Assembly: GCA_035627955.1 (NCBI GenBank)
Contig: DASPKU010000003.1
Location: 54,464-118,463, forward strand
Origin: Phycisphaerales bacterium
GTDB lineage: Bacteria; Planctomycetota; Phycisphaerae; Phycisphaerales; UBA1924
Length of the DNA: 64,000 nucleotides
Direction of reading: 5' to 3'
Position 1 is the first letter of the stretch. Each line of letters opens with the position of its first letter. Shown here piece after piece: positions 32,308 to 43,449 of this stretch. The notes under the pieces were generated by a model. That model worked only from the letters and a program-made list of their open reading frames with translations. It did no database searches and was not told where the DNA came from. Both the position numbers and the translations under genes were made by a program.

Positions 32308-32408
32308 GGAAAGGCAGGAACACAGAGGGACACAGAGGTGGACGGAGGGGCACGGAGGTGAGGCGGGTGGAAGAAAGGCATCAAGGCACAGGGCATCAAG
32401 GCATCGAG
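32308..32408. repeat. ACACAGAGG simple repeat in the hflX-proS divergent region
   Basis: GGAACACAGAGGGACACAGA followed by GGTGGACGGAGGGGCACGGA, then GGCATCAAGGCACAGGGCATCAAGG. These repeats fill most of the 140-bp promoter region shared by the two divergent genes. Confidence 0.5.
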
Positions 32409-32430
32409 TGAGCACCTAAAGTCGGGGCCT

Positions 32431-34323
32431 ATGACGACCACGAAGGGCGCTGTTCACCGCTGGACGCAGACTCTCATCCCGACCACGCGGGAGGCTCCGA
32501 ATGACGCGGAGGTGCCGAGCCACGTGCTGCTGCACCGGGCGGGGTACATCCGGCAGGTGGGGGCGGGGATCTACGACTACCTGCCGCTGGCGTGGCGGAC
32601 GCTGCGGAAGGTGTCGCAGATCGTGCGCGAGGAGATGGACGCGGCGGGCGCGAGCGAGATGCTGATGCCGGCGCTGGAGCCTTTCGAGCTCTTTGCGGGC
32701 ACCAAGCGGGACGTGGACTACGGCGACAACCTGTTCCGGCTGGTGGACCGCAAGGGGCGTGGGCAAAGGGCCGAGGCGACGCACGCGCTGGCGCCCACGC
32801 ACGAGGAGGTCATCACCGAGCTGATGCGGCAGACGGTGACAAGCTACCGCACGCTGCCGCTGAACCTGTACCAGATCCAGACGAAGTTCCGCGACGAGGC
32901 CAGGCCGCGGGCGGGGCTGCTTCGGTGCCGCGAGTTCATCATGAAGGACGCGTACTCGTTCCACATGGGTGTGGAGGGGCCCGGCGGGCTGAACGAGGCG
33001 TACGACGCGATGTACAGGGCGTACACGAACATCTTCACGCGCTGCGGGCTGGACTTCAGCGCGGTGGAGGCCGAGAGCGGGCCCATCGGCGGCAGCGCGA
33101 GCCACGAGTTCATGGTGAACTGCGCGAGCGGCGAGGACACGATCCTCAAGGACCTCAAGAACGGCTACGCGGCCAACGTGGAGAAGTGCGAGATCGGCGA
33201 GCGGCCGGCTCCCGAGAAGGGCTTCTTCGCCGGTGATCCGACGGGAGCCCTCGAGGAAGTGCACACGCCGGGGTGCCCGGGCATCGACGATGTGTGCAAG
33301 TTCCTCAAGGTGAAGCCGGAGAACATGCTCAAGACGATCGTGTTCAAGGTGGACAGCACGCCAGAGGACCTGGAGAAGTACGGCGAGGAGTGGGTGGTGG
33401 CGGTCGTGCGCGGCGATCACGACGTGAACGAGGGGAAGGTGCGCGACCTCGCAGAGTGCAAGGTGAAGCTGGCGGACCCGGCGGAGGCGAAGGCGAAGGG
33501 CTTCGCGATCGGGTTCGTGTCGCCGCGGGCTGTCGTGGGAAAGAAGGGCGTGCTGCTGCTGGTCGATCGCGACGCGGCGGTGGGCTTTGACGCGGCCAAG
33601 GGCAAGCCGATGTTCTGGGTCACGGGCGGCGACAAAACCGACTACCACGTGAAGCACTTCAACTGGGTGCGCGACCTTGGCAAGGACCCGATGGACGCGC
33701 AGGTGAAGGGCAAGAGCACGGGCGGGCTGCGCGGCGGGGACAAGTACATGGTGGTGGGGGATGTGCGGAACGCGCTCGCGGGCGACCCGTCACCGAAGGA
33801 CGCGGGCGCGAAGCTCGAGGCCGTGAAGGGCATCGAGGTCGGGCACATCTTCAAGCTGGGGACCAAGTACAGCGACGCGATGGGCTTCTCGATCCTGGAC
33901 AAGGAGCAGAAGAAGCAGAGCGTGATCATGGGGTGCTACGGGATCGGTGTGAGCCGGACGATGGCCGCGTGCGTGGAGATGAGCCACGACGAGAACGGGA
34001 TCATCTGGCCGGCGGCGATCGCGCCGTACCACGTGCTGATCACGGTGATGCGGCCGGACAACGAGCAGCAGACGTCGACCGCGGCGAAGCTGGCGGGTGA
34101 GCTGAGCGCGGCGGGGCTGGATGTGCTGATCGATGACCGCGACGAGCGGCCGGGCGTGAAATTCAAGGACGCCGATTTGATCGGCGTGCCGGTGCGGCTG
34201 ACCCTCGGCGAGAAGGCGCTGGCGGAGGGGGCGGTGGAGTTCAAGCTGCGGAGGGATACGGGGAAGGGGGAGAATGTGGCGGTGGGGGCGGTGGTGGAGA
34301 GGTGTGTGGGGGCGGTGAGATAG
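32431..34323 (+). CDS. proS: Prolyl-tRNA synthetase
   Basis: A 630-residue class II aminoacyl-tRNA synthetase charging tRNA-Pro. It has motif 1 (HRAGYIRQVGAGIYDYLPLAW), motif 2 (TKFRDEARPRAGLLRCREFIMKDAYSFH) and motif 3 (MGCYGIGVSRTMAACVE), with the anticodon-binding domain at the end (IDDRDERPGVKFKDADLIGVPVRLTLG). Between motifs 2 and 3 lies the insertion (editing/YbaK-like) domain of the bacterial ProS type (about residues 240-410). It is longer and more diverged than usual, with several Lys-rich charged stretches. It is longer than E. coli ProS (572). ATG 32431 is followed at once by MTTTKGAVHRWTQTLIPTTRE. It is divergent from hflX. Confidence 0.95.
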   Translation: MTTTKGAVHRWTQTLIPTTREAPNDAEVPSHVLLHRAGYIRQVGAGIYDYLPLAWRTLRKVSQIVREEMDAAGASEMLMPALEPFELFAGTKRDVDYGDNLFRLVDRKGRGQRAEATHALAPTHEEVITELMRQTVTSYRTLPLNLYQIQTKFRDEARPRAGLLRCREFIMKDAYSFHMGVEGPGGLNEAYDAMYRAYTNIFTRCGLDFSAVEAESGPIGGSASHEFMVNCASGEDTILKDLKNGYAANVEKCEIGERPAPEKGFFAGDPTGALEEVHTPGCPGIDDVCKFLKVKPENMLKTIVFKVDSTPEDLEKYGEEWVVAVVRGDHDVNEGKVRDLAECKVKLADPAEAKAKGFAIGFVSPRAVVGKKGVLLLVDRDAAVGFDAAKGKPMFWVTGGDKTDYHVKHFNWVRDLGKDPMDAQVKGKSTGGLRGGDKYMVVGDVRNALAGDPSPKDAGAKLEAVKGIEVGHIFKLGTKYSDAMGFSILDKEQKKQSVIMGCYGIGVSRTMAACVEMSHDENGIIWPAAIAPYHVLITVMRPDNEQQTSTAAKLAGELSAAGLDVLIDDRDERPGVKFKDADLIGVPVRLTLGEKALAEGAVEFKLRRDTGKGENVAVGAVVERCVGAVR

Positions 34324-34330
34324 GAGCGTG

Positions 34331-35575
34331 TCAGCAGGGCTGTCCCGCGAGCATGCGGAAGAAGGCCTCGATGTCCTGGTCTGTGCCGTAGTCGCCGTCG
34401 GCATTGAGATCTGAGCTAAGGCAGCCGGGACAGCAGGCGCCGCCGAGGCAGGCGAAAAAGGCGGCGGTGTCGACGTCGTTCGTCAGGCCGTCGTTGTTGA
34501 AGTCGGCGGTGGGAACGGCGTGGCGGTAGAGGCCGCCGATGCCGCCGAAGTAGACCTGGTTGTGAAGTTGAGCGACCGCGAAGCTGTTCGCGCGGGGAGT
34601 GTTAGGATCGATCACCCACTGGCCAGCGATGATGCGGGCGCCCACGCCACCAACTTGATTCCCGCGAAGTTGGCCCGCAACATAGAGTTGATTGTTCACC
34701 CACGTGAGCGCATTCGCATTCACCGCGTAATCGCATTGGAAACAGGGCGTCACCCTGTTCCAGTTGATGTCGGTGAGTACGTTAACGGAATGGATGCCTC
34801 CAGGCTGGGTGCCAGCCGTGAGTCCGAGTGGTGTTGAGACCAGGGCAGACACGGTGTGTGTAAGTGTGTTGCCTGCCACGGGACGCCAACTTTCGCCATC
34901 CCATCGGCCGATCTTCGTGGCCGCTTGACCGCCGTCTGACGGTGACGGGAACGAGCCATTGCCGGCCGCGTAGAGCTGGCCATCATGAACGCTGAGTGCG
35001 AAGATCGTCAGCTCCCCGCGCGGGGCGATGACCGTCCACGATTGGCCGTTCCATCTGTAGATCCCGTCACCGGCGGCGATGAGGTCACCTTCGAACTCGG
35101 TCATCGCGTAGACGGTTCCGACTGGCCCTGATGTGCCGAGTTGCGCCCAGACTCCATCCTGGAAGCGATAGACGCTGCTCCCGGTTGCTGCTGTCTGTCC
35201 GCCGCCCGCGAGGAGTTGCCCGTTGTAGACGAGCAGTGACGAGACCGCCATCGGCATACCAGTGCCGGGTGCGCCGATCGGCCCAGTGCCGCCGAATGAG
35301 TGCCACGAGGCACCGTCCCACGCGGCGACATGCTGCGCGGGTAGACCTCCCGCGGTACGGAACTCGCCGCCAACGAACAGCATCGCGGGTTGGGGACCTG
35401 CTCCATCAAGGTCAGCGACGTGCAGGGCCTTCACTTGTGGCGCGTCGAAGCCGTTGGTGAGGATCAGACCATCGCGCTGGTTCAGCCATTGGCCTCCACA
35501 CTGCCCGCGTGCGGGGCTTGCGATGGCGAATGTGAGGAGACAAAGCGAAAGCAGACGCCAGTGGACTGCGTGCAT
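34331..35575 (-). CDS. Secreted beta-propeller-like protein with dockerin-like doublet
   Basis: A 414-residue exported protein. ATG 35575 opens a signal peptide (RLLSLCLLTFAIASPARG) and GGAG lies 8-11 bases upstream. The frame continues upstream into repeat DNA, which is rejected. The body has about five or six repeated blades of the form VGGEFRTAGGLPAQHVAAWD-G-SW...G (AMLFVGGEF, QLLAGGGQT, GDLIAAGDG, QLYAAGNGS, QLYVAGQLR, VYFGGIGG), typical of planctomycete propeller-type proteins. The end has two EF-hand-like loops (DFNNDGLTNDVDTAAFFACL and DLNADGDYGTDQDIEAFF) with cysteines. The first loop is more diverged than in its relatives at 2.7 and 28.2 kb. The gene is convergent with proS, only seven bases apart. 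Confidence 0.82.
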   Translation of the reverse strand: MHAVHWRLLSLCLLTFAIASPARGQCGGQWLNQRDGLILTNGFDAPQVKALHVADLDGAGPQPAMLFVGGEFRTAGGLPAQHVAAWDGASWHSFGGTGPIGAPGTGMPMAVSSLLVYNGQLLAGGGQTAATGSSVYRFQDGVWAQLGTSGPVGTVYAMTEFEGDLIAAGDGIYRWNGQSWTVIAPRGELTIFALSVHDGQLYAAGNGSFPSPSDGGQAATKIGRWDGESWRPVAGNTLTHTVSALVSTPLGLTAGTQPGGIHSVNVLTDINWNRVTPCFQCDYAVNANALTWVNNQLYVAGQLRGNQVGGVGARIIAGQWVIDPNTPRANSFAVAQLHNQVYFGGIGGLYRHAVPTADFNNDGLTNDVDTAAFFACLGGACCPGCLSSDLNADGDYGTDQDIEAFFRMLAGQPC

Positions 35576-35912
35576 GGGTCGGCTCCAGAATGTCGCGGCG
35601 AATGCGATGAATGAGGAATGCCGCTTATTGGAGTGTACTGGCTGGGGCTTGCCCGGGTTCCTGATTTCCGGCGGGTACTGACCCCGTCTGCCGCTGGCCA
35701 TCGGAGTGGAGGGCTCCTGTGCCCCTTCGGGGCACAAACCCTGAGGGAGCCCACCACGGGTTGCGCGATGGCGAAGCGCCATCGCTTCACCCGTGGCAAC
35801 ACTCTGGCGCCCCATTCGGGGCGAAGAATCGCTACGGGCCGCGCGGATGGCGGAGCGCCATCGCTTCACCTGTGGCAATACTTTGGCGCCTCAGTCGGGG
35901 CGAAGAGGCGAG
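35576..35912. repeat. Intergenic region with direct repeat of a GATGGCG palindrome
   Basis: Two near-identical copies of about 62 bp, at about 35766-35827 and 35848-35909. Each has GATGGCG-AAGC/GAGC-GCCATC, then CGCTTCACCYGTGGCAAYAC, then TTGGCGCC..TCGGGGCGAAG. A partial related unit (CCCCTTCGGGGCACAAACCC) precedes them at about 35720. No gene is seen. Confidence 0.65.
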
Positions 35913-36107
35913 CTACCAGTCGCCCCACTTGTTGCGCTCGCCGTCGGTTGGGAATGAGCAGCAGAGCATGACGAGTCCGATGCCCAGTGGCACCGGCAGA
36001 AACTTGCGGCCGAAGAAGAACGAGGCCAGTCCGATGCTCAGCGGCACCACGGCTACGAGGAACCGTGTGAGCGGGCGAAGGCCGAAGTACCATTCGAACA
36101 GGCCCAT
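35913..36107 (-). CDS. Small membrane protein coupled to carB
   Basis: A 64-residue protein with two adjacent hydrophobic segments (FLVAVVPLSIGLASFFFG and FLPVPLGIGLVMLCCSF) and a charged C terminus (PTDGERNKWGDW). The ribosome-binding site AAGGAG overlaps the TAA stop of carB, and the ATG lies 11 bases beyond that stop, so translation is probably coupled to carB. No family is recognised. The good ribosome-binding site and hydrophobic pattern argue that it is real. There is no obvious link to pyrimidine or arginine synthesis. Confidence 0.65.
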   Translation of the reverse strand: MGLFEWYFGLRPLTRFLVAVVPLSIGLASFFFGRKFLPVPLGIGLVMLCCSFPTDGERNKWGDW

Positions 36108-36118
36108 CGGCTCGCTCC

Positions 36119-39805
<3,687 letters not shown>

Positions 39806-40062
39806 GCTCTCGGGATCCTCCCGGTGCTTGATCGCTCGCGCGGCGTCACCAGTGCAGCCGCGGGCGCAAACTCGGTGAGGATACGCGGGCCGGGTTGGAA
39901 AGCGAGTGTGGGGCGGGGATTTGGCGGGGATTCCCGCTGGGAAGTGGAGGAGAAGAGGAGTAGAGGAGTGGAGGAGAGGACCGGCCGGCGCGGAGCGGTT
40001 GGCCACCCAAGGGGCCAGTCAGGACGGATACGCTGTGGGCAATCACCAAGGGAGCACCGCCC
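39806..40062. other. Divergent region carB/nbaC
   Basis: A 257-bp region. It includes a purine-rich GGAGGAGAAGAGGAGTAGAG stretch (about 39943-39985), the same type as at 18779. The carB and nbaC promoters must lie here but no boxes are clear. Confidence 0.35.
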
Positions 40063-40746
40063 ATGAGCAGCGCCGACAGCTTTTCCACGCTCAACCTCGC
40101 CAAGTGGATCAAGCAGAACAAGGGCAACCTGACGCCGCCGGTGAGCAACAAGCAGCTCTTCACGGAGGCCAAGGACGTCATTCTGTTTGTCTCGGGCGGG
40201 CCCAACACGCGGAACGACTTCCACGTGAACCCCACCGAGGAGCTGTTCTATCAGATCAAGGGCGACATCGCGGTGCGGGTGCGGCCGCTGGATGGGAGCA
40301 AGCCGGTCGACGTGGTGGTGAAGGAGGGCGAGCTGTTCCTGCTGCCGCGCTGGGTGCCGCACCGGCCGCAGCGCCCGGCGGGGACGCTGGGGTGGATTGC
40401 GGAGTTCCCGCGGGGCCTCGACGACCAGGGCAACCCGCAGAAGGACGGGCTCCAGTGGTACTGCCCGCAGTGCGACACGCTGGTGCACGACGTGCGCTGG
40501 GTGCTCAAGAAGATCGACGAGGACCTCAAGCTGATCATGAACGAGTTCTGGGGCGGGCCGGTGGAGAACCGCACCTGCAAGAGCTGCGGGTATGTGATCG
40601 AGCGGGCGGGGGCGATCGAGCTGAAGGGCGGGAAGGTGAAGGCCGCAGGCGGGCGGTTCGCGAAGAAGGTGGCGAAGGCCGTCGGCAAGCGCGTGGTGAA
40701 AAAGAGCGGGAAGAAGGCGCCGGCGAAGGTGGGCGGGCGCCGCTGA
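40063..40746 (+). CDS. nbaC: 3-hydroxyanthranilate 3,4-dioxygenase with Lys-rich tail
   Basis: A 227-residue cupin enzyme that opens the ring of 3-hydroxyanthranilate in the kynurenine route to quinolinate/NAD. It shows SGGPNTRNDFHVNPTEELFYQIKGD (metal-binding His and Glu near residues 51-57), LLPRWVPHRPQRP (third metal His) and, as in bacterial members, a rubredoxin-like zinc site CPQC...CKSC (about 141-175). The last 35 residues are an unusual basic tail (AKKVAKAVGKRVVKKSGKKA) that the family lacks and that resembles lysine-rich nucleic-acid-binding tails. A GGGAGC ribosome-binding site precedes ATG 40063. The amidotransferase gene follows after three bases. Confidence 0.9.
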   Translation: MSSADSFSTLNLAKWIKQNKGNLTPPVSNKQLFTEAKDVILFVSGGPNTRNDFHVNPTEELFYQIKGDIAVRVRPLDGSKPVDVVVKEGELFLLPRWVPHRPQRPAGTLGWIAEFPRGLDDQGNPQKDGLQWYCPQCDTLVHDVRWVLKKIDEDLKLIMNEFWGGPVENRTCKSCGYVIERAGAIELKGGKVKAAGGRFAKKVAKAVGKRVVKKSGKKAPAKVGGRR

Positions 40747-40749
40747 CGG

Positions 40750-41364
40750 ATGATCCTGCTGATCGACAACTACGACTCGTTCACGTGGAACCTGGTGCAG
40801 GAGATCGGGCGGCTGCGGCCGGGGCTGGAGCTCGGTCGCGACTTGGTGGTGGTGCGGAACGATGCGCTGACGGTGGAGGCGGCCGAGGCGCTGGATGGCG
40901 GGCGAGGGCCATCGCGGGTGCTGATTTCGCCGGGGCCGTGCGGGCCGGGGGAGGCGGGGGTGTCGGCCGCGGTGGTACGCCGGTTTGCGGGGCATGTGCC
41001 GGTGCTCGGCGTGTGCCTTGGGCACCAGGTGATCGGCGAATGCTTCGGAATGCGGGTGACGCGGGCGGCGCGGGCCGTGCACGGGAAGACGAGCGTGGTC
41101 TTGCACGACGGGCGCGGCGTGTTCGCGGGGGCGCCCTCGCCGATGGTGTGCGCTCGCTACCACTCGCTGGTGGTAGAGGGGGTGGGCGAGGGGTGGGAGG
41201 TCTCGGCGTGGGCCGAGGATGACGTGGATGGGGAGCTGCGGCGGGTCGTGATGGGGCTGCGGCGGGTGTGGAATGGGCCGATGCTGGAGGGCGTGCAGTT
41301 CCACCCGGAGAGCTTTTTGACGGAGGGTGGGGGGGTGGTGCTGGGGAACTTTCTCAAGGCCTGA
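40750..41364 (+). CDS. trpG: Anthranilate/aminodeoxychorismate synthase glutamine amidotransferase subunit
   Basis: A 204-residue class I glutamine amidotransferase supplying ammonia for anthranilate (TrpG) or 4-amino-4-deoxychorismate (PabA). It starts MILLIDNYDSFTWNLVQE, contains LISPGPCGPGEAG and the catalytic Cys in VLGVCLGHQVIGE. The family element RAVHGKTSVVLHDGRGVF is present, and the protein ends with the His-Glu pair in GVQFHPESFLTEGG. All catalytic residues are present. No synthase (TrpE/PabB) gene is adjacent. The nbaC stop lies three bases upstream, so the two are co-translated, linking anthranilate and hydroxyanthranilate chemistry. The TrpG versus PabA choice cannot be made from sequence alone. 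Confidence 0.9.
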   Translation: MILLIDNYDSFTWNLVQEIGRLRPGLELGRDLVVVRNDALTVEAAEALDGGRGPSRVLISPGPCGPGEAGVSAAVVRRFAGHVPVLGVCLGHQVIGECFGMRVTRAARAVHGKTSVVLHDGRGVFAGAPSPMVCARYHSLVVEGVGEGWEVSAWAEDDVDGELRRVVMGLRRVWNGPMLEGVQFHPESFLTEGGGVVLGNFLKA

Positions 41365-41391
41365 CGCAGCGGCCTCATTGAGCCCGCTGTT

Positions 41392-41628
41392 ATGATGCTC
41401 ATGATGGATTACCGCAAGATCATCACCATCGAGCCTGGGAAGCGAGGCGGCAAGCCGTGCATCCGCGGCATGCGCATCTCGGTTGGGGACATCCTGGGCT
41501 GGCTTGCCTCTGGTATGACGCGCGATGACATCCGGGCCGACTTCCCCGAGCTGACGGACGAGGACATCTCGGCCGCGTTGGCCTTCGCGGCGGACTTCAC
41601 GAACGGCGACTGGAAGATGTCGGCGTGA
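41392..41628 (+). CDS. DUF433 antitoxin (VapB-like)
   Basis: A 78-residue DUF433 protein: KIITIEPGKRGGKPCIRGMR, then ISVGDILGWLASGMTRDDIR, then FPELTDEDISAALAFAAD. This is the winged-helix DNA-binding family that pairs with DUF5615 PIN-like toxins. The start is ambiguous (ATG codons at 41392, 41395, 41401 and 41404); no strong ribosome-binding site decides. The stop overlaps the toxin start by four bases. It is expected to bind its own promoter and neutralise the toxin. Confidence 0.85.
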   Translation: MMLMMDYRKIITIEPGKRGGKPCIRGMRISVGDILGWLASGMTRDDIRADFPELTDEDISAALAFAADFTNGDWKMSA

Positions 41629-41957
41629 GGTTGCTGCTGGATCAGCACCTCTCACGGAGGTTGGTGCCTCACCTCCAACAGCTCTATCCGGGCACTGCCC
41701 ATGTGGTTCCCCTCGGTCTGGACAGGGCCGATGACAATGTGGCCTGGGAATATGCGAAGGCGAACGGGTTCGTGATCTGCACCAAAGATGCGGACTTCCA
41801 GACGCGGAGCTTCGCAAGAGGGCATCCGCCCAAGGTGGTCTTTCTGGTGAGCGGGAATGGCCCCTCGCGTGAGGTGCTGATGCTGCTGACGGGCCACCGC
41901 GATCTTCTGCTTCAGTTTGATGGGGACCACTCCCGGTCACTCCTCGTGCTGCCCTGA
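41625..41957 (+). CDS. DUF5615 PIN-like toxin
   Basis: A 110-residue protein beginning MRLLLDQHLSRRLVPHLQQL, with the conserved LLLDQHLS acidic motif, GLDRADDNVAWEYAKANGF and ICTKDADFQTRS (second acidic cluster). This is the DUF5615 subset of PIN-like ribonucleases. The GTG start overlaps the antitoxin stop (GTGA). The pair is a type II toxin-antitoxin module and has no mobile element attached. RNase activity is inferred from the family. Confidence 0.85.
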   Translation: MRLLLDQHLSRRLVPHLQQLYPGTAHVVPLGLDRADDNVAWEYAKANGFVICTKDADFQTRSFARGHPPKVVFLVSGNGPSREVLMLLTGHRDLLLQFDGDHSRSLLVLP

Positions 41958-41972
41958 CATACACTCCGCCCC

Positions 41973-42389
41973 ATGATCACGCCCTCGCCGACCTCCAAGA
42001 TTGACCCCGCCCTCGCGCGGGGTGAGCTGCTGGGTTCCACGTCATCGCACATCGTGTTCGGCGTGCCGAATACGAGCTACCAGCTGCACCTGGTGCCGAC
42101 TTCGCCGATCTCTACGCCAGTGGGCAAGCGTCTCGTGGGAACGATCCGCGTTCAGGCCCGTCGGATTGACGTCGTTGGCACGGGCGGGCAGTTCGTGGAG
42201 CCGGTGTTCGGGCGGCCGCGGCGTGTGCAGGGGACGGTGGTGCGGGTGGAGGGTGGCGCGGTGGTGGTTGATGCGGGCGTGCCGATCCATGCCGTGCCGA
42301 CGGACTCCCGCCAGCGGGCGGAGCAGTTTGAGGTGGGGCAGATGGTGAGCTTCGACGCGGTGGCGGGCGGAACGTTCACCGTTCAGTAA
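41973..42389 (+). CDS. Conserved hypothetical protein
   Basis: A 138-residue soluble protein, 15 bases after the toxin gene. It is mostly beta: GELLGSTSSHIVFGVPNTSY, then KRLVGTIRVQARRIDVVGTG, then RRVQGTVVRVEGGAVVVDAGVPI, and FEVGQMVSFDAVAGGTFTV. The arrangement suggests one or two OB-like or small barrel domains. It has no signal peptide, and no catalytic motif is seen. I do not recognise the family. Its codon use matches its neighbours, and the ATG follows a CCGCCCC stretch without a clear ribosome-binding site. Confidence 0.65.
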   Translation: MITPSPTSKIDPALARGELLGSTSSHIVFGVPNTSYQLHLVPTSPISTPVGKRLVGTIRVQARRIDVVGTGGQFVEPVFGRPRRVQGTVVRVEGGAVVVDAGVPIHAVPTDSRQRAEQFEVGQMVSFDAVAGGTFTVQ

Positions 42390-42397
42390 AGGGAAGA

Positions 42398-42500
42398 GGA
42401 ACACAGAGGAAACAGAGGACGACAGAGAACACAGAGTCAGCTCATCGATTCAACTCTGTGTGGCTCTGTTTCTCGCTCTGTACCCTCTGTGTTCGGTTTT
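42398..42500. repeat. Inverted CACAGAGG repeat block
   Basis: GAACACAGAGGAAACAGAGG...AACACAGAG on one side and CTCTGTGTGGCTCTGTTTCT...CCCTCTGTGTTC on the other, around a central TCATCGATT. It is a large imperfect hairpin between convergent genes, made of the repeat seen at 28068 and 32308. Confidence 0.65.
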
Positions 42501-42508
42501 GGGGGCCG

Positions 42509-43363
42509 CTATCGAGTGCGATAGGTCGTCCCCTCGGGCGCGTTGCTCCCCGTCCCTGGCGTCGGGAACAAACGATTCAGGTCCTCATCGACCACGACCG
42601 CCGGCTGCGGGGCCGCGCGGTTGGCGTGCGTGCGCACCACGTTGGCCCATGAGCTCTCCAGGGCCGTTAGCAGGTTGTCCAGGGCCTCGCGCTCCGCCTC
42701 GCGCCGGGCTGAGTCCGCGGCCTCATCATCGGTCCAGAAGTTGTTGATCCGCGACTTGTTCGACGTCGCCTCCACCGAGCCGTAGACGTAGCCGTTGCGG
42801 ACATCCAGCAGCACGCAGCTGGCTTCGGTCGCGACCTTGGTCTTCTCGGTTGGGAAGAGGCCGAAGGTGATGACCGCGAGCGGCGGGGCCCAGTCGTCGT
42901 TCTTGTACCGCGTGTCGAAGGTGTACACGGCCAGGATGTCGGCACCAAGGGAGGCCGCGGCGCGACGTAGCTCGACGTCGCTGCTGAGCTGCTCGGGGAG
43001 GATCAGGCGGCTGATGGGGTTCACAGCCCGCACCATCGGCAGCTTGGCGATGCGGTCGGAGTCTTCCTGCTTCTCGACGTCCTTTGCGGTGACGAGGCTG
43101 TAGGCGCCGTGCCCGTAGGAGCGGGTGGTGTAGTTGCTGTAGCCGCTGGCCTGCACGCGGGCGATGGCGATGCTGGCCGGGAAGTTGGCGAGCGGCTGCT
43201 TGGCCAGCACGGGGCGGATGGTGGGGTCGGTGTGCGCGTCCTGCACCTTTGAGGCAACACCGAAGAGCTGCATGTTCGCGGGGCCGCCGGGCGTGTTGTA
43301 CGACGCGCATCCGGTGAGCAGGGGGAGGAGGGCGCAGACGATGAGCGGGCGCATGCGGGGCAT
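42509..43363 (-). CDS. Lipoprotein (hypothetical)
   Basis: A 284-residue lipoprotein. ATG 43363 (AAGGA upstream) opens MPRMRPLIVCALLPLLTGCA with a lipobox LTGC (Cys 19). The mature domain contains ANFPASIAIARVQASGYSNY, LGADILAVYTFDTRYKNDDW and a TEASCVLLDVRNGYVYGSVE strand. It ends with a long helix of E/R-rich character (DSARREAEREALDNLLTALE). This resembles the curli-assembly CsgG-like or Peptidoglycan-lytic-regulator-like fold seen in many planctomycete lipoproteins, but the family is not certain. It is the last gene of the 46.8-42.5 kb minus-strand unit, 86 bp after the VIT/vWA gene. Confidence 0.75.
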   Translation of the reverse strand: MPRMRPLIVCALLPLLTGCASYNTPGGPANMQLFGVASKVQDAHTDPTIRPVLAKQPLANFPASIAIARVQASGYSNYTTRSYGHGAYSLVTAKDVEKQEDSDRIAKLPMVRAVNPISRLILPEQLSSDVELRRAAASLGADILAVYTFDTRYKNDDWAPPLAVITFGLFPTEKTKVATEASCVLLDVRNGYVYGSVEATSNKSRINNFWTDDEAADSARREAEREALDNLLTALESSWANVVRTHANRAAPQPAVVVDEDLNRLFPTPGTGSNAPEGTTYRTR

Positions 43364-43449
43364 GGGCGAGTCCTTCGTTTCGAGGTGAGTGGGGTGGCAG
43401 GGGGAGGTCGGCCCGGGGCGGGCCGAGTCGCTCCCTGAGGTCGCGGTTC

